A stretch of DNA of 64,000 nucleotides, taken from contig NZ_SELO01000011.1 in NCBI RefSeq assembly GCF_004146235.1, positions 53,979 through 117,978 of the forward strand. The letters are read 5' to 3'. A program made the translations under genes and the position numbers. Positions 18,759 to 29,380 of this stretch are shown piece by piece. This DNA comes from Tropicimonas sp. IMCC6043 (GTDB lineage: Bacteria; Pseudomonadota; Alphaproteobacteria; Rhodobacterales; Rhodobacteraceae). Below the pieces are notes generated by a model that had not been told where the DNA came from, ran no database searches, and saw nothing but the letters and a program-made list of their open reading frames with translations. The stretch's first letter is position 1; each line of letters starts with the position of its first letter.

Positions 18759-19130
18759 CTATCGGCAATTCGACAGTTTGTAGTGGATCATCGTGGACGT
18801 TGCCGGGGCATTGATGATCGTGACCGACCGCACCAGCGTCGTTGTGTCCAGAAGGCCGACCATGTCGACCGCCTCCTGTGCGTCGGCGTCCTTGTTGAAG
18901 CAACCGTCCGTATCTCCGGGGCATTCGTAGTGGACCGGCATTGCCCCAACCAGTTGCAGAACGGCCCAGTCTCTGTCTCCCGCCGCGGACAGGGAGTAGG
19001 TGAACTCTCCGGTTAGCTGCTTCTTGGCGTTCTGAATGCTGCAGGTGGTCGGTGCGCCGACAGCCGAAGACGCCGGGGCGAGCAGGCCAGCGGTGACGAA
19101 GACGGCGAGTGCAATTCTTGCGCGGAGCAT
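18759..19130 (-). CDS. Small exported hypothetical protein
   Basis: 123 residues from the ATG at 19130. A Sec-type signal peptide (MLRARIALAVFVTAGLLAPASSAVGA) with a plausible cleavage after AVGA is followed by about 97 mature residues with four cysteines (TTCSIQ, YECPGD, DGCFNK, LSNCR), suggesting two disulfides in the periplasm. The middle contains an acidic cysteine-flanked stretch (CPGDTDGCFNKDAD) that looks like a calcium-binding loop, but no family is recognised. The open frame extends to 19265 but the added residues are not signal-like. No operon partner. Confidence 0.6.
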   Translation of the reverse strand: MLRARIALAVFVTAGLLAPASSAVGAPTTCSIQNAKKQLTGEFTYSLSAAGDRDWAVLQLVGAMPVHYECPGDTDGCFNKDADAQEAVDMVGLLDTTTLVRSVTIINAPATSTMIHYKLSNCR

Positions 19131-19644
19131 CAGTGCCCGGCGATTTCCGACACTGCTATTCTCTCTGCTGCGGCCACTGAACCGCCTACTGTTGTCCCGG
19201 AAAGCCCCGCAAGAGAGACGGTTGTCCCGCGGTGTCGCTGCCTGTTCCAATGTTGCCCGTGCCATCGTCGCCGTTTCCGAATGGGTGACATCGCGTCACC
19301 AGGGTTGAAGGTGCTTCACTCCCCGACAGGACCGCGGACAGGCAAAGCGCCGCCTTGGAAACCATCGGGATGTTCCGGACAGGAATGCAGCCCAGTTATG
19401 TGACGTGCAGGATTTCCCTCGTGCGTTTACCAAAACATCAAAGAGGGGCAATTCGAAGGCGATGATCTCACGTTTTTGCCACGATTATTAACACATTCGC
19501 TGAGACCCGATCGTGGCTGCAAGGACGCTGGTCGGAGGCGGCAACCGGTCCGGGCGCCGTCTCCCTGAGTGTCGTTTCGAGGGGATCAGTGTCGGCTGGA
19601 CGTTGGAGGCGTCGGCTTCGGAGACTCGCCTCCGAACGCAAAGG
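19131..19644. other. Long intergenic gap, AT-enriched centre
   Basis: 514 bp between the exported hypothetical gene and the DsbD-domain gene, both on the minus strand. Apart from the probable promoter of the first gene near 19131-19200, I see no gene, RNA or repeat. The centre (19420-19500) is noticeably AT-richer, with runs such as CGTTTTTGCC and GATTATTAACACATT, and could hold a promoter or a binding site. No start codon with a ribosome site follows it. Confidence 0.45.
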
Positions 19645-20469
19645 TCAGTTCGCGGCGCAGCCTCGGATGTCCACGGCGTCTTGGCCTGCGATCACGGTGA
19701 ACCGGAGCTCCGACCGGTCGAGCGCCATCGGCTGCCCCGCCGGCGGCACTAGGTCGGCGGTGACTCCCAGCCCGCCGGCGGTCCGCCGGACCATCGGTTC
19801 GGAGACCCAGATCCTCGGATCGCCTGCCTCGACCATGGCGAACTCCTCGCCGGCGAGTCGCGGCATGTCGATCTCCGCCTCGAGCCTGAGCCCGTCGCGA
19901 ATCGGCGCGAGGTTGCAATGGACGCCGCGCACGCCGGCGCGCTTGGCGCTGCGCGGCTGGCTGGCAAGGGCGGCCTGAATCGTCGGGTCGGACAGGCCGG
20001 CACCGGCGAGGTCCGCATCGAACTCAAGGCGGGCCGGCATGCAGATCGTCTCGCAGATGCCGAGCGCCACCTCGCCGCGCAATGCGATCGGCGCGCCCTT
20101 CTCGTGCGGAAAAAGCTCGATCGGCAGCACCAACTCGCCTATGTAGCCCACCGAGCGCAAGCCGTAGCTCTCGAAGACCTGCGGGCTCGGCCAGTGATAG
20201 GCCACGCTCTTGAGGTTTTTCGACCCCGACCAGTCAAAGCTCGGCGGGATGCCTGCCTCTCCCGGAGCGCGCCAGTAGGTCTTCCAACCCGGCGCGAGCG
20301 TCAGATGCAGCGCCGCCATGCGGGTGCCGCGCTCGGTGATCCAGCCGGGGCGGATCTCGGCCTGGAGGACGTCGCCGGACGGGCCTCCGGCATGCGCGGT
20401 GCCGCGCGGGAGCGCGAGCAGCACGAGTGCGGCAAGCAAGGCAAGTCGGATCGCGGCATTCATCTTCAT
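19645..20469 (-). CDS. Exported protein with DsbD N-terminal-like domain
   Basis: 274 residues. A signal peptide (IRLALLAALVLLALPRGTAHA) is followed by one domain of the thiol:disulfide interchange protein DsbD N-terminal family. The recognisable parts are LHLTLAPGWKTYWRAPGEAGIPPSFDW, the VFESYGLRSVGY segment and GICETICMPAR with a Cys-x3-Cys pair. Full DsbD moves electrons across the membrane, but here the membrane and thioredoxin domains are absent and this is the normal length for the stand-alone alphaproteobacterial version. It may accept or pass reductant in the periplasm. The ATG at 20469 is chosen; another lies at 20463. Confidence 0.8.
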   Translation of the reverse strand: MKMNAAIRLALLAALVLLALPRGTAHAGGPSGDVLQAEIRPGWITERGTRMAALHLTLAPGWKTYWRAPGEAGIPPSFDWSGSKNLKSVAYHWPSPQVFESYGLRSVGYIGELVLPIELFPHEKGAPIALRGEVALGICETICMPARLEFDADLAGAGLSDPTIQAALASQPRSAKRAGVRGVHCNLAPIRDGLRLEAEIDMPRLAGEEFAMVEAGDPRIWVSEPMVRRTAGGLGVTADLVPPAGQPMALDRSELRFTVIAGQDAVDIRGCAAN

Positions 20470-20583
20470 GGCGCAGAGCATATTCGGCTGGACGGATCTG
20501 GGAAATCACATATTGGCGACGGATCGCCCCCGTCCGGTCACGAAGCCTTGTGCCTCCGTCGCGTCGCGCTCATCCTCGGAGGG

Positions 20584-21159
20584 ATGACCGAATCTGCGAA
20601 CCCGATGGATCTTTCCGGAAAATTGCTGATCGCCATGCCGGGCATGGGCGATCCACGCTTCGCGCATTCCGTGGTGTTTATCTGCGCCCATTCCGAGGAC
20701 GGGGCGATGGGTTTGATCGTGAATCAGCCCGCGCCGGATCTCGAATTCGAAGACCTGCTTGAACAGCTCGAGATCGATGCCGGAGACGAGAGCCTGCCGA
20801 CGACGATCCATGTCGGCGGCCCGGTCGAACATGGTCGTGGGTTCGTGCTGCATTCGAGTGACTACGCCGTCACCGAGTCGACCCTGAAAGTCGATGCGGA
20901 GTTCGCGATGACCGCGACGCTGGAGATCCTCGAGGACATGGCGCTTCGCCGCGGGCCGCGCCGGGCGCTGCTCGCGCTTGGCTATTCCGGCTGGGCGCCC
21001 GGCCAGCTCGAGGCCGAGATCGCGCAGAACGGCTGGCTGACCTGCGACGCCGACCCGGACCTGGTGTTCTCGCCGGAGAATGCGCGGAAATGGGAGCGGG
21101 CCCTGGCGATGCTCGGGGTGGATCCGCTGACACTGTCGGCAAGCGCCGGGCGCGCCTGA
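20584..21159 (+). CDS. YqgE/AlgH family protein
   Basis: 191 residues from an ATG with GGAGGG immediately upstream. Family motifs are LSGKLLIAMPGMGDPRFAHSVVFIC (N-terminal), GAMGLIVNQP, VGGPVEHGRGFVLHS and LGYSGWAPGQLEAEI. Cytoplasmic, of unknown biochemical role; an AlgH homologue was linked to alginate regulation. The open frame runs far upstream over the divergent gene, but the ribosome site and the family N-terminus fix the start. It is divergent from the DsbD-domain gene and convergent with the TIGR02186 gene. Confidence 0.9.
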   Translation: MTESANPMDLSGKLLIAMPGMGDPRFAHSVVFICAHSEDGAMGLIVNQPAPDLEFEDLLEQLEIDAGDESLPTTIHVGGPVEHGRGFVLHSSDYAVTESTLKVDAEFAMTATLEILEDMALRRGPRRALLALGYSGWAPGQLEAEIAQNGWLTCDADPDLVFSPENARKWERALAMLGVDPLTLSASAGRA

Positions 21160-21172
21160 TGCGGCGCCGGGC

Positions 21173-21955
21173 TCAGGAGCCGCGGGCGTAGCGGAAGGCG
21201 GCCGAGGCGGCCCAACCGGCCGCAATGGCGATGGCAAGCGACAACAGGCCGTAAAGCAGCGCTTGTTCCTGCGCGAGCGTAAAGATCCAGCGCTCGATCC
21301 CGACCTTGCGGACGCGCAGGACGCGTGTGTAATCGGCCACGACGGCCTGTTCCCGCGTCAGGAAGATCCGGACAGTGTATTCGCCCTCCACGAGGTTGGC
21401 CGGAAGGTTGAACTCGGCCCGGAACAGCGTCTGGTCGGTCAGGTGCACGGTATGTGGTTTTTCCCTGTAGAGACCGTCCGCCTCACGGATCCGGATCAAT
21501 GCCTCGACGAAGGCCTCCGCGTCCTCGCTTTGTTCGGCGGCATCCGGCGCGCGGATGGCGAGCGGGACGGAGATTCTGTTGCGCTGGATTTCCGCCTCGG
21601 TCAGAATCTCTTCCAGCGGGCCGGTGGAGGCGATCTTGTAGAGCGTCGGCGCTGCCTCGATTTCGACCGCCTCTGTATTGATCCAGATACCGGCGCGGCG
21701 GTCTTTCTTGCGGATCGTGACCGGCTGGAGCGGCCCCGAAACGGTGATGACGACGTCGAGCGGGTTGATGACCGGGTAGCTCTTGGGCTGGCTCTCGGGC
21801 GTGTGCTTGACCGCGCCGAAGACGAGGATATGCGACCCCGAGAAGCTCGCGGTGATCGACACCCGCCGCTGGCTCAGATCGGCCACGACCTCCTGCGAGG
21901 CCGCTGGCAGGGCGAGGCCGAGGAACGTGACGAGAAGGGCCGCGAGGCGGATCAT
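21173..21955 (-). CDS. TIGR02186-family transmembrane protein
   Basis: 260 residues. It has an N-terminal signal peptide (LAALLVTFLGLALPAASQ), a beta-rich extracytoplasmic domain (VVADLSQRRVSITASFSGSHILVFGAV) and one C-terminal membrane helix (LLYGLLSLAIAIAAGWAASAAF). This organisation matches the TIGR02186 family, which is found next to TauE/SafE exporters in alphaproteobacteria. Its start overlaps the stop of the preceding TauE/SafE gene by 4 bp, indicating one transcript. It may be an accessory or binding subunit of the exporter; the biochemical role is unknown. Confidence 0.88.
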   Translation of the reverse strand: MIRLAALLVTFLGLALPAASQEVVADLSQRRVSITASFSGSHILVFGAVKHTPESQPKSYPVINPLDVVITVSGPLQPVTIRKKDRRAGIWINTEAVEIEAAPTLYKIASTGPLEEILTEAEIQRNRISVPLAIRAPDAAEQSEDAEAFVEALIRIREADGLYREKPHTVHLTDQTLFRAEFNLPANLVEGEYTVRIFLTREQAVVADYTRVLRVRKVGIERWIFTLAQEQALLYGLLSLAIAIAAGWAASAAFRYARGS

Positions 21956-22878
21956 GAATGCCCCCCGACGGTGCCGATGGAATAAAGCTCCGCAGGTTGC
22001 AGCAGCAGGTCGGCGGCGAGCTTGCCGCAGACCAGCAGCACCAGGGCGGCGAGCAGGACGCGGAGTTGCTCGGCTTTGAGCTTCGTGCCGATCTGGGTGC
22101 CGATCTGCGCCCCGATCACGCCGCCGATCAGCAGCAGGACCGCAAGCGCCATGTCGACGGTGTGGTTGGTGGTGGCGTGCAGCAGCGTTGTGAAGGCGGT
22201 GACGAGGATGATCTGGAAGAGCGAGGTGCCGACGACGACCTTGGTCGGCATGCCGAGAATGTAGATCATCGCGGGCACCATGATGAAGCCGCCGCCGACG
22301 CCCATGATGGCGGCGAGGATGCCGACGCAGATGCCGACAAGGATCGGTGGGATGACCGAGATGTAGAGGCCCGATGCGCGGAACCGCATCTTCAGCGGCC
22401 AGGTGTGGACCCAGCCGCGTTGCCGCCGCTTGGGCCGTGCGGCGGCGGCCGGATTGCGCGAGCGGCGTAGCGCGCCGATTGATTCATAAAACATCAGCCC
22501 GCCGACGACCCCGAGGAAAAGAACGTAGCTGAGCTTGATGAGCAGATCGACCTGACCCTGCGATTTCAGGAAGTTGAAGACCAGCACCCCGAGGCCGGCG
22601 CCGATCAGGCCGCCGATCTGGAGCACGATCCCCATGCGTATGTCGACCGTCTTCTTTCGCAGATGCGCCAGCACGCCGGAGAAGGAGGAGGCGACGATCT
22701 GGTTGGCCTCGGTGGCGACGGCCACGGCCGGGGGGATGCCGATGAAGAACAGCAGCGGCGTCATCAGGAACCCGCCGCCGACGCCAAACATGCCCGAGAG
22801 AATGCCCACCAGCCCGCCCAGGCCGAGCAGGAGAAAGGCGCTGACCGAAACCTCGGCGATGGGAAGGTAGATCTGCAT
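21952..22878 (-). CDS. TauE/SafE-family sulfite/anion exporter, copy 1
   Basis: 308 residues with about eight membrane helices. Both family halves are visible: GLGGLVGILSGMFGVGGGFLMTPLL in the first half and GVGGGFIMVPAMIYILGMPTKVVVG in the second. Family members export sulfite, sulfoacetate or other small anions. It ends overlapping the TIGR02186 gene. The closest paralogue lies immediately upstream on the same strand (22967-23881), separated by 88 bp. A cytosolic loop rich in arginine (RRSRNPAAAARPKRRQRGW) differs between the copies. Confidence 0.88.
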   Translation of the reverse strand: MQIYLPIAEVSVSAFLLLGLGGLVGILSGMFGVGGGFLMTPLLFFIGIPPAVAVATEANQIVASSFSGVLAHLRKKTVDIRMGIVLQIGGLIGAGLGVLVFNFLKSQGQVDLLIKLSYVLFLGVVGGLMFYESIGALRRSRNPAAAARPKRRQRGWVHTWPLKMRFRASGLYISVIPPILVGICVGILAAIMGVGGGFIMVPAMIYILGMPTKVVVGTSLFQIILVTAFTTLLHATTNHTVDMALAVLLLIGGVIGAQIGTQIGTKLKAEQLRVLLAALVLLVCGKLAADLLLQPAELYSIGTVGGHS

Positions 22879-22966
22879 GGATCGAACCTAGTCTCTCCGG
22901 GCGCAGGCGAGCAACGGGGAAGCTTCAAACATGCATAAAAACTGATGCGACCTGTGGCCGGAGTGC

Positions 22967-23881
22967 TCATTGTGGCAGCGCGATGGAGTAGAGTTCGGCG
23001 GGCGGGATGGCGAGATCGACCGCCAGCTTGAGGCAGACGGCGAGGACGAGGGCGGCAAGCAGGACGCGAAGCTGCTCGGCCCTGAGCTTCGCGCCGATCA
23101 CGGTGCCGAACTGGGCGCCGATAACGCCGCCGATGAGCAGCACGACCGCGAGCACGGCGTCGACCGAGTGGTTGGTGACGGCATGCATCAGCGCGGTGGC
23201 GCCTGACACCAGGATGATCTGGAAGAGCGAGGTGCCGACCACGACCTTGGTCGGCATGCCGAGAACGTAGATCATCGCCGGCACCATGATGAAACCGCCG
23301 CCCACCCCCATGATCGCCGACAGCACGCCGACGCTGGCGCCGACGAGGAGCGGCGGGATGACCGAGATGTAAAGCCCGGATGTGCGGAAACGCCGCTTGA
23401 TGGGCCAGGTGTGGACCCAGTTGCGTTGCCGGCGCCGCGTTACCGGCGGTCCGCCGTGCTTCGCGCGCCGCAGGGCGGCGAGGGATTCGACGAACATCAG
23501 CCCGCCGACGATGCCGAGGAAGACGACGTAGAAGAGCGTGATGAGGAGATCGACCTGTCCGAGCGTCTCAAGGAAGTTGAAGATCGCGATGCCGAGCGCC
23601 GCGCCGACGAGTCCGCCCATCTGGAGCACAATGCCCATCCGCAGGTCGACGGTCTTGCGCCGCAGATGCGCCAACACCCCGGAGACCGAGGACGCCATGA
23701 TCTGGTTTGCGCCCGTCGCCACGGCCACCGCGGGCGGAATGCCGGTGAAGAACAGGAGCGGCGTCAGCAGGAAGCCGCCGCCGACACCGAAGATTCCGGA
23801 CAATAGCCCGACCGCCCCCCCCAGTCCGAGGAGGAGGAACAGATTGACTGAAATCTCGGCAATCGGCAGGTAGATCTGCAT
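22967..23881 (-). CDS. TauE/SafE-family sulfite/anion exporter, copy 2
   Basis: 304 residues, collinear with and highly similar to the neighbouring exporter: nearly the same N-terminus (MQIYLPIAE), the same GIFGVGGGFLLTPLL motif, the same WVHTWPIKRRFRTSGLYISVIPP segment and the same IGGVIGAQFGT segment. The two genes are therefore a recent or selectively maintained tandem duplication. Differences are concentrated in the central cytosolic loop. Possibly cotranscribed with copy 1. The substrate is unknown, and the pair could form a heteromer or serve two anions. Confidence 0.88.
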   Translation of the reverse strand: MQIYLPIAEISVNLFLLLGLGGAVGLLSGIFGVGGGFLLTPLLFFTGIPPAVAVATGANQIMASSVSGVLAHLRRKTVDLRMGIVLQMGGLVGAALGIAIFNFLETLGQVDLLITLFYVVFLGIVGGLMFVESLAALRRAKHGGPPVTRRRQRNWVHTWPIKRRFRTSGLYISVIPPLLVGASVGVLSAIMGVGGGFIMVPAMIYVLGMPTKVVVGTSLFQIILVSGATALMHAVTNHSVDAVLAVVLLIGGVIGAQFGTVIGAKLRAEQLRVLLAALVLAVCLKLAVDLAIPPAELYSIALPQ

Positions 23882-24051
23882 GCCGCCCTGCTAGCGCGCA
23901 GGCGAACGCGGCGCAACGATCAAGCCGCAGCCGGAATGGCGTTTCGGGCGAATTGCCGCGTCCGATTGAACAGACTCCAGCAAGTGAATCGGCCAACCGA
24001 GACCGGGGCGAAACCGCCCGGAGTCCGGTCAACGGATGAACCCGCTCCGGC

Positions 24052-25062
24052 TCAGCGTTCCTTCACATAGGGTTCGCCGCCGGCCCGCGGCGGGATCGCC
24101 TTGCCGACGAAGCCAGCGAGGATCACGACCGTGAGGATATAAGGCAGGCTGTCGAGGAACTGCACCGGCAGTTTGAAGCGGAAGAGCGCCTCGACGACGT
24201 CGGTTCGGAGGGCGAGCGCCTGCAGCAGGCCGAAGAGAAGGCAGGCGCCGAGCGCGTGCCATGGCCGCCACTTGGCGAAGATCAGGGCCGCCAGAGCGAT
24301 ATAGCCACGTCCCGCCGTCATGTCCTTGACGAAACCCGCCTGGAGGCCTGTGGCAAGATAGGCGCCGGCCAGCCCGCAGAGCAAGCCGACGATCACCATG
24401 GCCGAGTAGCGCAGGCCGATGACCGAGATGCCGGCGGTGTCCACCGCCGCCGGGTTCTCGCCCACGGCGCGCAGGCGCAGGCCGAACCGGGTGCGGAAGA
24501 GAACCCACCAGCTCGCGGGAACCGCCAGAAGCGCGACGTAGACAAGCACGGAATGGCCCGAGACCAGTTCGGAATAGAAAAGCTGCAGCGGGCCCGCCTC
24601 GGCGAGCAGCTCGCTCAGCGGCCGCCCGGCCGCCTCTGCGTCGGAGGGGCCGATGGCAAAGGGCAGCTCGATGCCTTCGAACCGGGCCCTGCCGATCAGC
24701 GACGGTGTGCGGCCGCCCTGCTGGAACCAGTCCTGCGCGATCAGGACGGTCATGCCGGAGGCAAGGAAGTTCAGCGCCACGCCCGAGATCAGCTGGTTGC
24801 CGCGGAAGGTGATCGAGGCGAGGCCGTGAATCCCGGCGAAGACCATCGAGGCGAGGATCCCGGCGAGCAGGCCGAGCCAGACCGAGCCGGTCGTGTAGGC
24901 GAAGGCGGCCGAGAAGAAGGCGGAGATCAGCATCTTCGCCTCGAGCCCGATGTCGAAGATGCCGGAGCGCTCGGAGAAGAGCCCGGCAAGACAGGCCAGA
25001 AGCAGTGGCGTCGCCAGCCGCAGGGACGAATCGAGGATCTGGATGAGTGTCGCGAAATCCAT
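24052..25062 (-). CDS. Nucleoside-type ABC transporter permease, second permease
   Basis: 336 residues from the ATG at 25062, with about nine membrane helices. The conserved ISGVALNFLASGMTVLI and FGLRLRAVGENPAAVDTAGISV segments (EAA-like loop) place it with BmpB/YufQ-type permeases of BMP-dependent importers. The in-frame extension to 25167 overlaps the upstream permease and is rejected. It is the last gene of a four-gene importer operon in the order substrate-binding protein, ATPase, permease, permease. The substrate is probably purine or other nucleosides. Confidence 0.9.
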   Translation of the reverse strand: MDFATLIQILDSSLRLATPLLLACLAGLFSERSGIFDIGLEAKMLISAFFSAAFAYTTGSVWLGLLAGILASMVFAGIHGLASITFRGNQLISGVALNFLASGMTVLIAQDWFQQGGRTPSLIGRARFEGIELPFAIGPSDAEAAGRPLSELLAEAGPLQLFYSELVSGHSVLVYVALLAVPASWWVLFRTRFGLRLRAVGENPAAVDTAGISVIGLRYSAMVIVGLLCGLAGAYLATGLQAGFVKDMTAGRGYIALAALIFAKWRPWHALGACLLFGLLQALALRTDVVEALFRFKLPVQFLDSLPYILTVVILAGFVGKAIPPRAGGEPYVKER

Positions 25063-25066
25063 ATCG

Positions 25067-26172
25067 CTATTCCCCCGCGGTCTGTCTGCTGCGGCGGCGC
25101 CACAGGAAGAGGCGTTCGATCGGCATGCGGACCATGTTGTCCAGCGCACCGGTGAAGAGGATGACAAGGCCCTGGATGACCACGATCAGCTCGCGCGGGA
25201 TCGTGGTCCACAGAGCCAGTTCCGCGCCGCCCTGGTAGAGGAAGCCGAAGAGGATGGCCGAGATCAGGATACCGAGCGGATGGTTGCGCCCCATCAGCGC
25301 CACGGCGATGCCGATGAAGCCCGCGCCCTCGACCGAGTTCAGCACCAGCCGCTCGGCCTCGCCCATGACGTTGTTGACCGCCATCAGCCCGGAGAGCCCG
25401 CCGGAGATCAGCATCGCGACGATGATGATCTTGGTCGGCGAGATGCCGGCATAGATCGCCCCGCTCTCGGATTTGCCATAGGCGCGCAGCTCGAAGCCGA
25501 AGCGGGTGCGCCAGAGCAGGAGCCAGACGAGGAAACAGGCAAGCAGCGCGATCAGCAGGGCGACGTTGGCCGGGGCCGACTTGGCGAAGGGAATGCCGAC
25601 GACCGCAAGCATTTCATGCAGCGTCGGAAGGTTGGTGCCGTCCGGGAATTTCGCCGAGGCGGGGTCCATCGAGCCTTCGGGGCGCATCGCGTTGACCAGC
25701 ATGTAGTTCAGCACGGCGGCGCCGATGAAGTTGAACATGATGGTGGTGATGACGATGTGGCTGCCGCGCTTCGCCGCGAGCCAGGCCGGCAGGAACGCCC
25801 AGGCGGCGCCGAACAGCGCACCGCCGGCCATCGCAGCCGGCAGTGCCAGCGTCCAGTGTGGCCAGGGCAGCGCCAGGCAGACCAGCGCGACGCCGAGCCC
25901 GCCGAGCGTCGCCTGACCCTCCGCGCCGATGTTGAACATCGCGGCATGGGAGGCGACCGCAAAGGCGAGCCCGGTGAAGATGAAGTTCGTGGCATAGAAC
26001 AGCGTGTAGCCCCAGCCATAGGTCGAGCCGAACGAGCCCTGTACCATCAGCTTGAGCGCCGCCCAGGGATCCTCGCCGATTCCGAGGATCACCAGTGCCG
26101 AGATCACCATCGCGAGGATCAACGAGATCACCGGCACAAGGAGCACGTCGGCCCATTTCGGCATCACGTCCA

Positions 26173-26173
<1 letters not shown>
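25067..26173 (-). CDS. Nucleoside-type ABC transporter permease, first permease
   Basis: 368 residues and about ten hydrophobic helices. The family features LVQGSFGSTYGWGYTLFYATNFIFTGLAFAVA, NIGAEGQATLGGLG and RTRFGFELRAYGKSESGAIYAGIS are all present. It shares a base between its start and the stop of the ATPase gene (TGATG-type overlap) and ends 4 bp before the second permease start, which shows tight translational coupling. Partner of the BMP-type importer. Confidence 0.9.
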
Positions 26174-27744
<1,571 letters not shown>

Positions 27745-27770
27745 CGGGAACCCCCTGATGGTGTCACGGA

Positions 27771-27801
27771 GAGGCCGCGCGACATCATGTGACGCGGCCT
27801 C
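27771..27801 (-). promoter_or_regulatory. Hairpin between substrate-binding and ATPase genes
   Basis: A perfect 9-bp stem, GAGGCCGCG pairing with CGCGGCCTC around a 13-nt loop, sits in the gap between the binding-protein stop and the ATPase start. There is no uridine run after it on the transcribed (minus) strand, so it is better read as an mRNA-stabilising or attenuating hairpin than a full terminator. Such hairpins raise the level of the binding protein over the membrane parts of ABC importers. Confidence 0.6.
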
Positions 27802-27828
27802 CCCTGATCTTTCATCGACCCTAAAGGA

Positions 27829-28824
27829 TCAGAACTCGAGCGCCGGGCAGGTGTTGTCCGCCATGTAGTCGTGCACGACGAGCTCGCCCGAGGCGATCTT
27901 CTCGGCGGCCATGTCGGCGGCTTCTTTCGCGTTCATGTCGACGATCGGGCTATTGTTCTCGTCCATGGCGAAGCCCACGCCCTCATTGGAAACGCCCATG
28001 ACCACGATGCCGGTCTCAAAGCCGGGGCCGTCATCGAACGCCTTTTCCACGGCGTTGTCGACGCGCTTGACCATCGAGGTGAGGACCTTGCCCGGGTGGA
28101 GGTGGTTCTGGTTGCTGTCGACGCCGATGGACAGGATGCCCTCGTCGGCCGCGGTTTGCAGCACGCCCACGCCGGTGCCGCCGGCGGCGGCATAGATCAC
28201 GTCGGCACCCTGGCTGATCTGCGCCTTGGCGAGTTCCGAGCCTTTGACAGGATCGTTCCATGCCGCCGGCGTGGTGCCGGTCATGTTGGAGATGATCTTG
28301 GCATCGGGGTTCACCGCAAGGACGCCCTGGGCATAGCCGCAAGCGAACTTGCGGATCAGCGGGATGTCCATGCCGCCGATGAAGCCGACGGTGCCGGACT
28401 TCGAGGTCTCGCCGGCCAGCATCCCGACGAGGTAGGAGCCTTCATGCTCCGAGAAGACCACCGAGCGAACGTTCGGCTGGTCGACGACCATGTCGATGAT
28501 CGCGAAGGAAGTGTCCGGATAATCGGGGGCGACTTCGTTCAGGACGTTGCCGAAGGCGAAGCCGGTCATGACGATCGGGTTGGAGCCCGACTCGGCCAGT
28601 CGGCGCAGCGCCTGTTCGCGCTGGGCTTCCGACTGCATCTCGATCTCCTTGAAGGAGCCGCCGGTCTTGTCGGCCCACCGCTTGGCGCCGGTGAAGGCGG
28701 ATTCGTTGAACGACTTGTCGAACTTTCCGCCGAGGTCGAAGATGATGGCCGGCTCGGCGAGCGCAGCGCCGGCGGTGAGCGCGAGGGCGGCGGCCGCGCC
28801 GAGGAAGCTCCGCATGATGGTCAT
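27829..28824 (-). CDS. BMP-family ABC transporter substrate-binding protein
   Basis: 331 residues. A signal peptide (SFLGAAAALALTAGAALA) is followed by the BMP/PnrA-type periplasmic binding fold: IIFDLGGKFDKSFNESAF, GETSKSGTVGFIGGMDIPLIRKF and IYAAAGGTGVGVLQTA are characteristic, the last forming part of the nucleoside pocket. It is not a lipoprotein because no lipobox cysteine is present. It is the first gene of the importer operon, and is probably the most strongly expressed because a hairpin follows it. Confidence 0.92.
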   Translation of the reverse strand: MTIMRSFLGAAAALALTAGAALAEPAIIFDLGGKFDKSFNESAFTGAKRWADKTGGSFKEIEMQSEAQREQALRRLAESGSNPIVMTGFAFGNVLNEVAPDYPDTSFAIIDMVVDQPNVRSVVFSEHEGSYLVGMLAGETSKSGTVGFIGGMDIPLIRKFACGYAQGVLAVNPDAKIISNMTGTTPAAWNDPVKGSELAKAQISQGADVIYAAAGGTGVGVLQTAADEGILSIGVDSNQNHLHPGKVLTSMVKRVDNAVEKAFDDGPGFETGIVVMGVSNEGVGFAMDENNSPIVDMNAKEAADMAAEKIASGELVVHDYMADNTCPALEF

Positions 28825-28966
28825 GAATTATCTCCCGGTTGGGTCTGTTATGGCTGCGGGCCTGTGCGGCCCGGATCGCTTTGGCGATCGGATCTCTGTC
28901 TGGATCACGAAGGGAATAAGGCCGCAGGCTGCGAGGGGGGTCAAGGCGGTTTTTGCGGCCGCTGCG

Positions 28967-29380
28967 TCAGGCGAGCGGGCGGGTGAGGACAAGCGCGTCG
29001 ATCCGCGTGCCGGTGGGGGTCCGGTAATAGTCCTTGCGGCGGCCGGCCTCGGAATAACCCTGTGAGAGATAGAGCGCGATGGCCGGCCCGTTCGCGGCGC
29101 TCACCTCCAGGAACGCGCGGTCCGCGCCTTGCTCCCGCGCCGCCGTTTCGAAGGTGCCGAGCAGGCGACGGCCCTGGCCGCTGCGGCGGGCCTGCGGAGC
29201 GACGGCGAGGGTCAGCAATTCGGCCTCCCCGGCGAGGACGCGGCCAAGGGCGAATCCATCGGGAACTGTGCAGAGAAAGCAGCCGGGCGATGCGAGGAGG
29301 GCTGCAAACTCGACCTCCGACCAGGGGCGCGGGGTCTCGAAACAGCCGGCATGAAGCGCCGCGAGATCGCCCGGAGTCAC
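28967..29380 (-). CDS. rimI: GNAT N-acetyltransferase, RimI-like
   Basis: 137 residues. The acetyl-CoA binding signature is AVAPQARRSGQGRRLL, followed by EVSAANGPAIALYLSQGYSEAGRRKDYY, the RimI pattern. RimI acetylates the N-terminal alanine of ribosomal protein S18. The gene start overlaps the tsaB stop by 4 bp, and the tsaB-rimI pairing is widespread, which supports the assignment over a generic GNAT. Confidence 0.85.
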   Translation of the reverse strand: MTPGDLAALHAGCFETPRPWSEVEFAALLASPGCFLCTVPDGFALGRVLAGEAELLTLAVAPQARRSGQGRRLLGTFETAAREQGADRAFLEVSAANGPAIALYLSQGYSEAGRRKDYYRTPTGTRIDALVLTRPLA

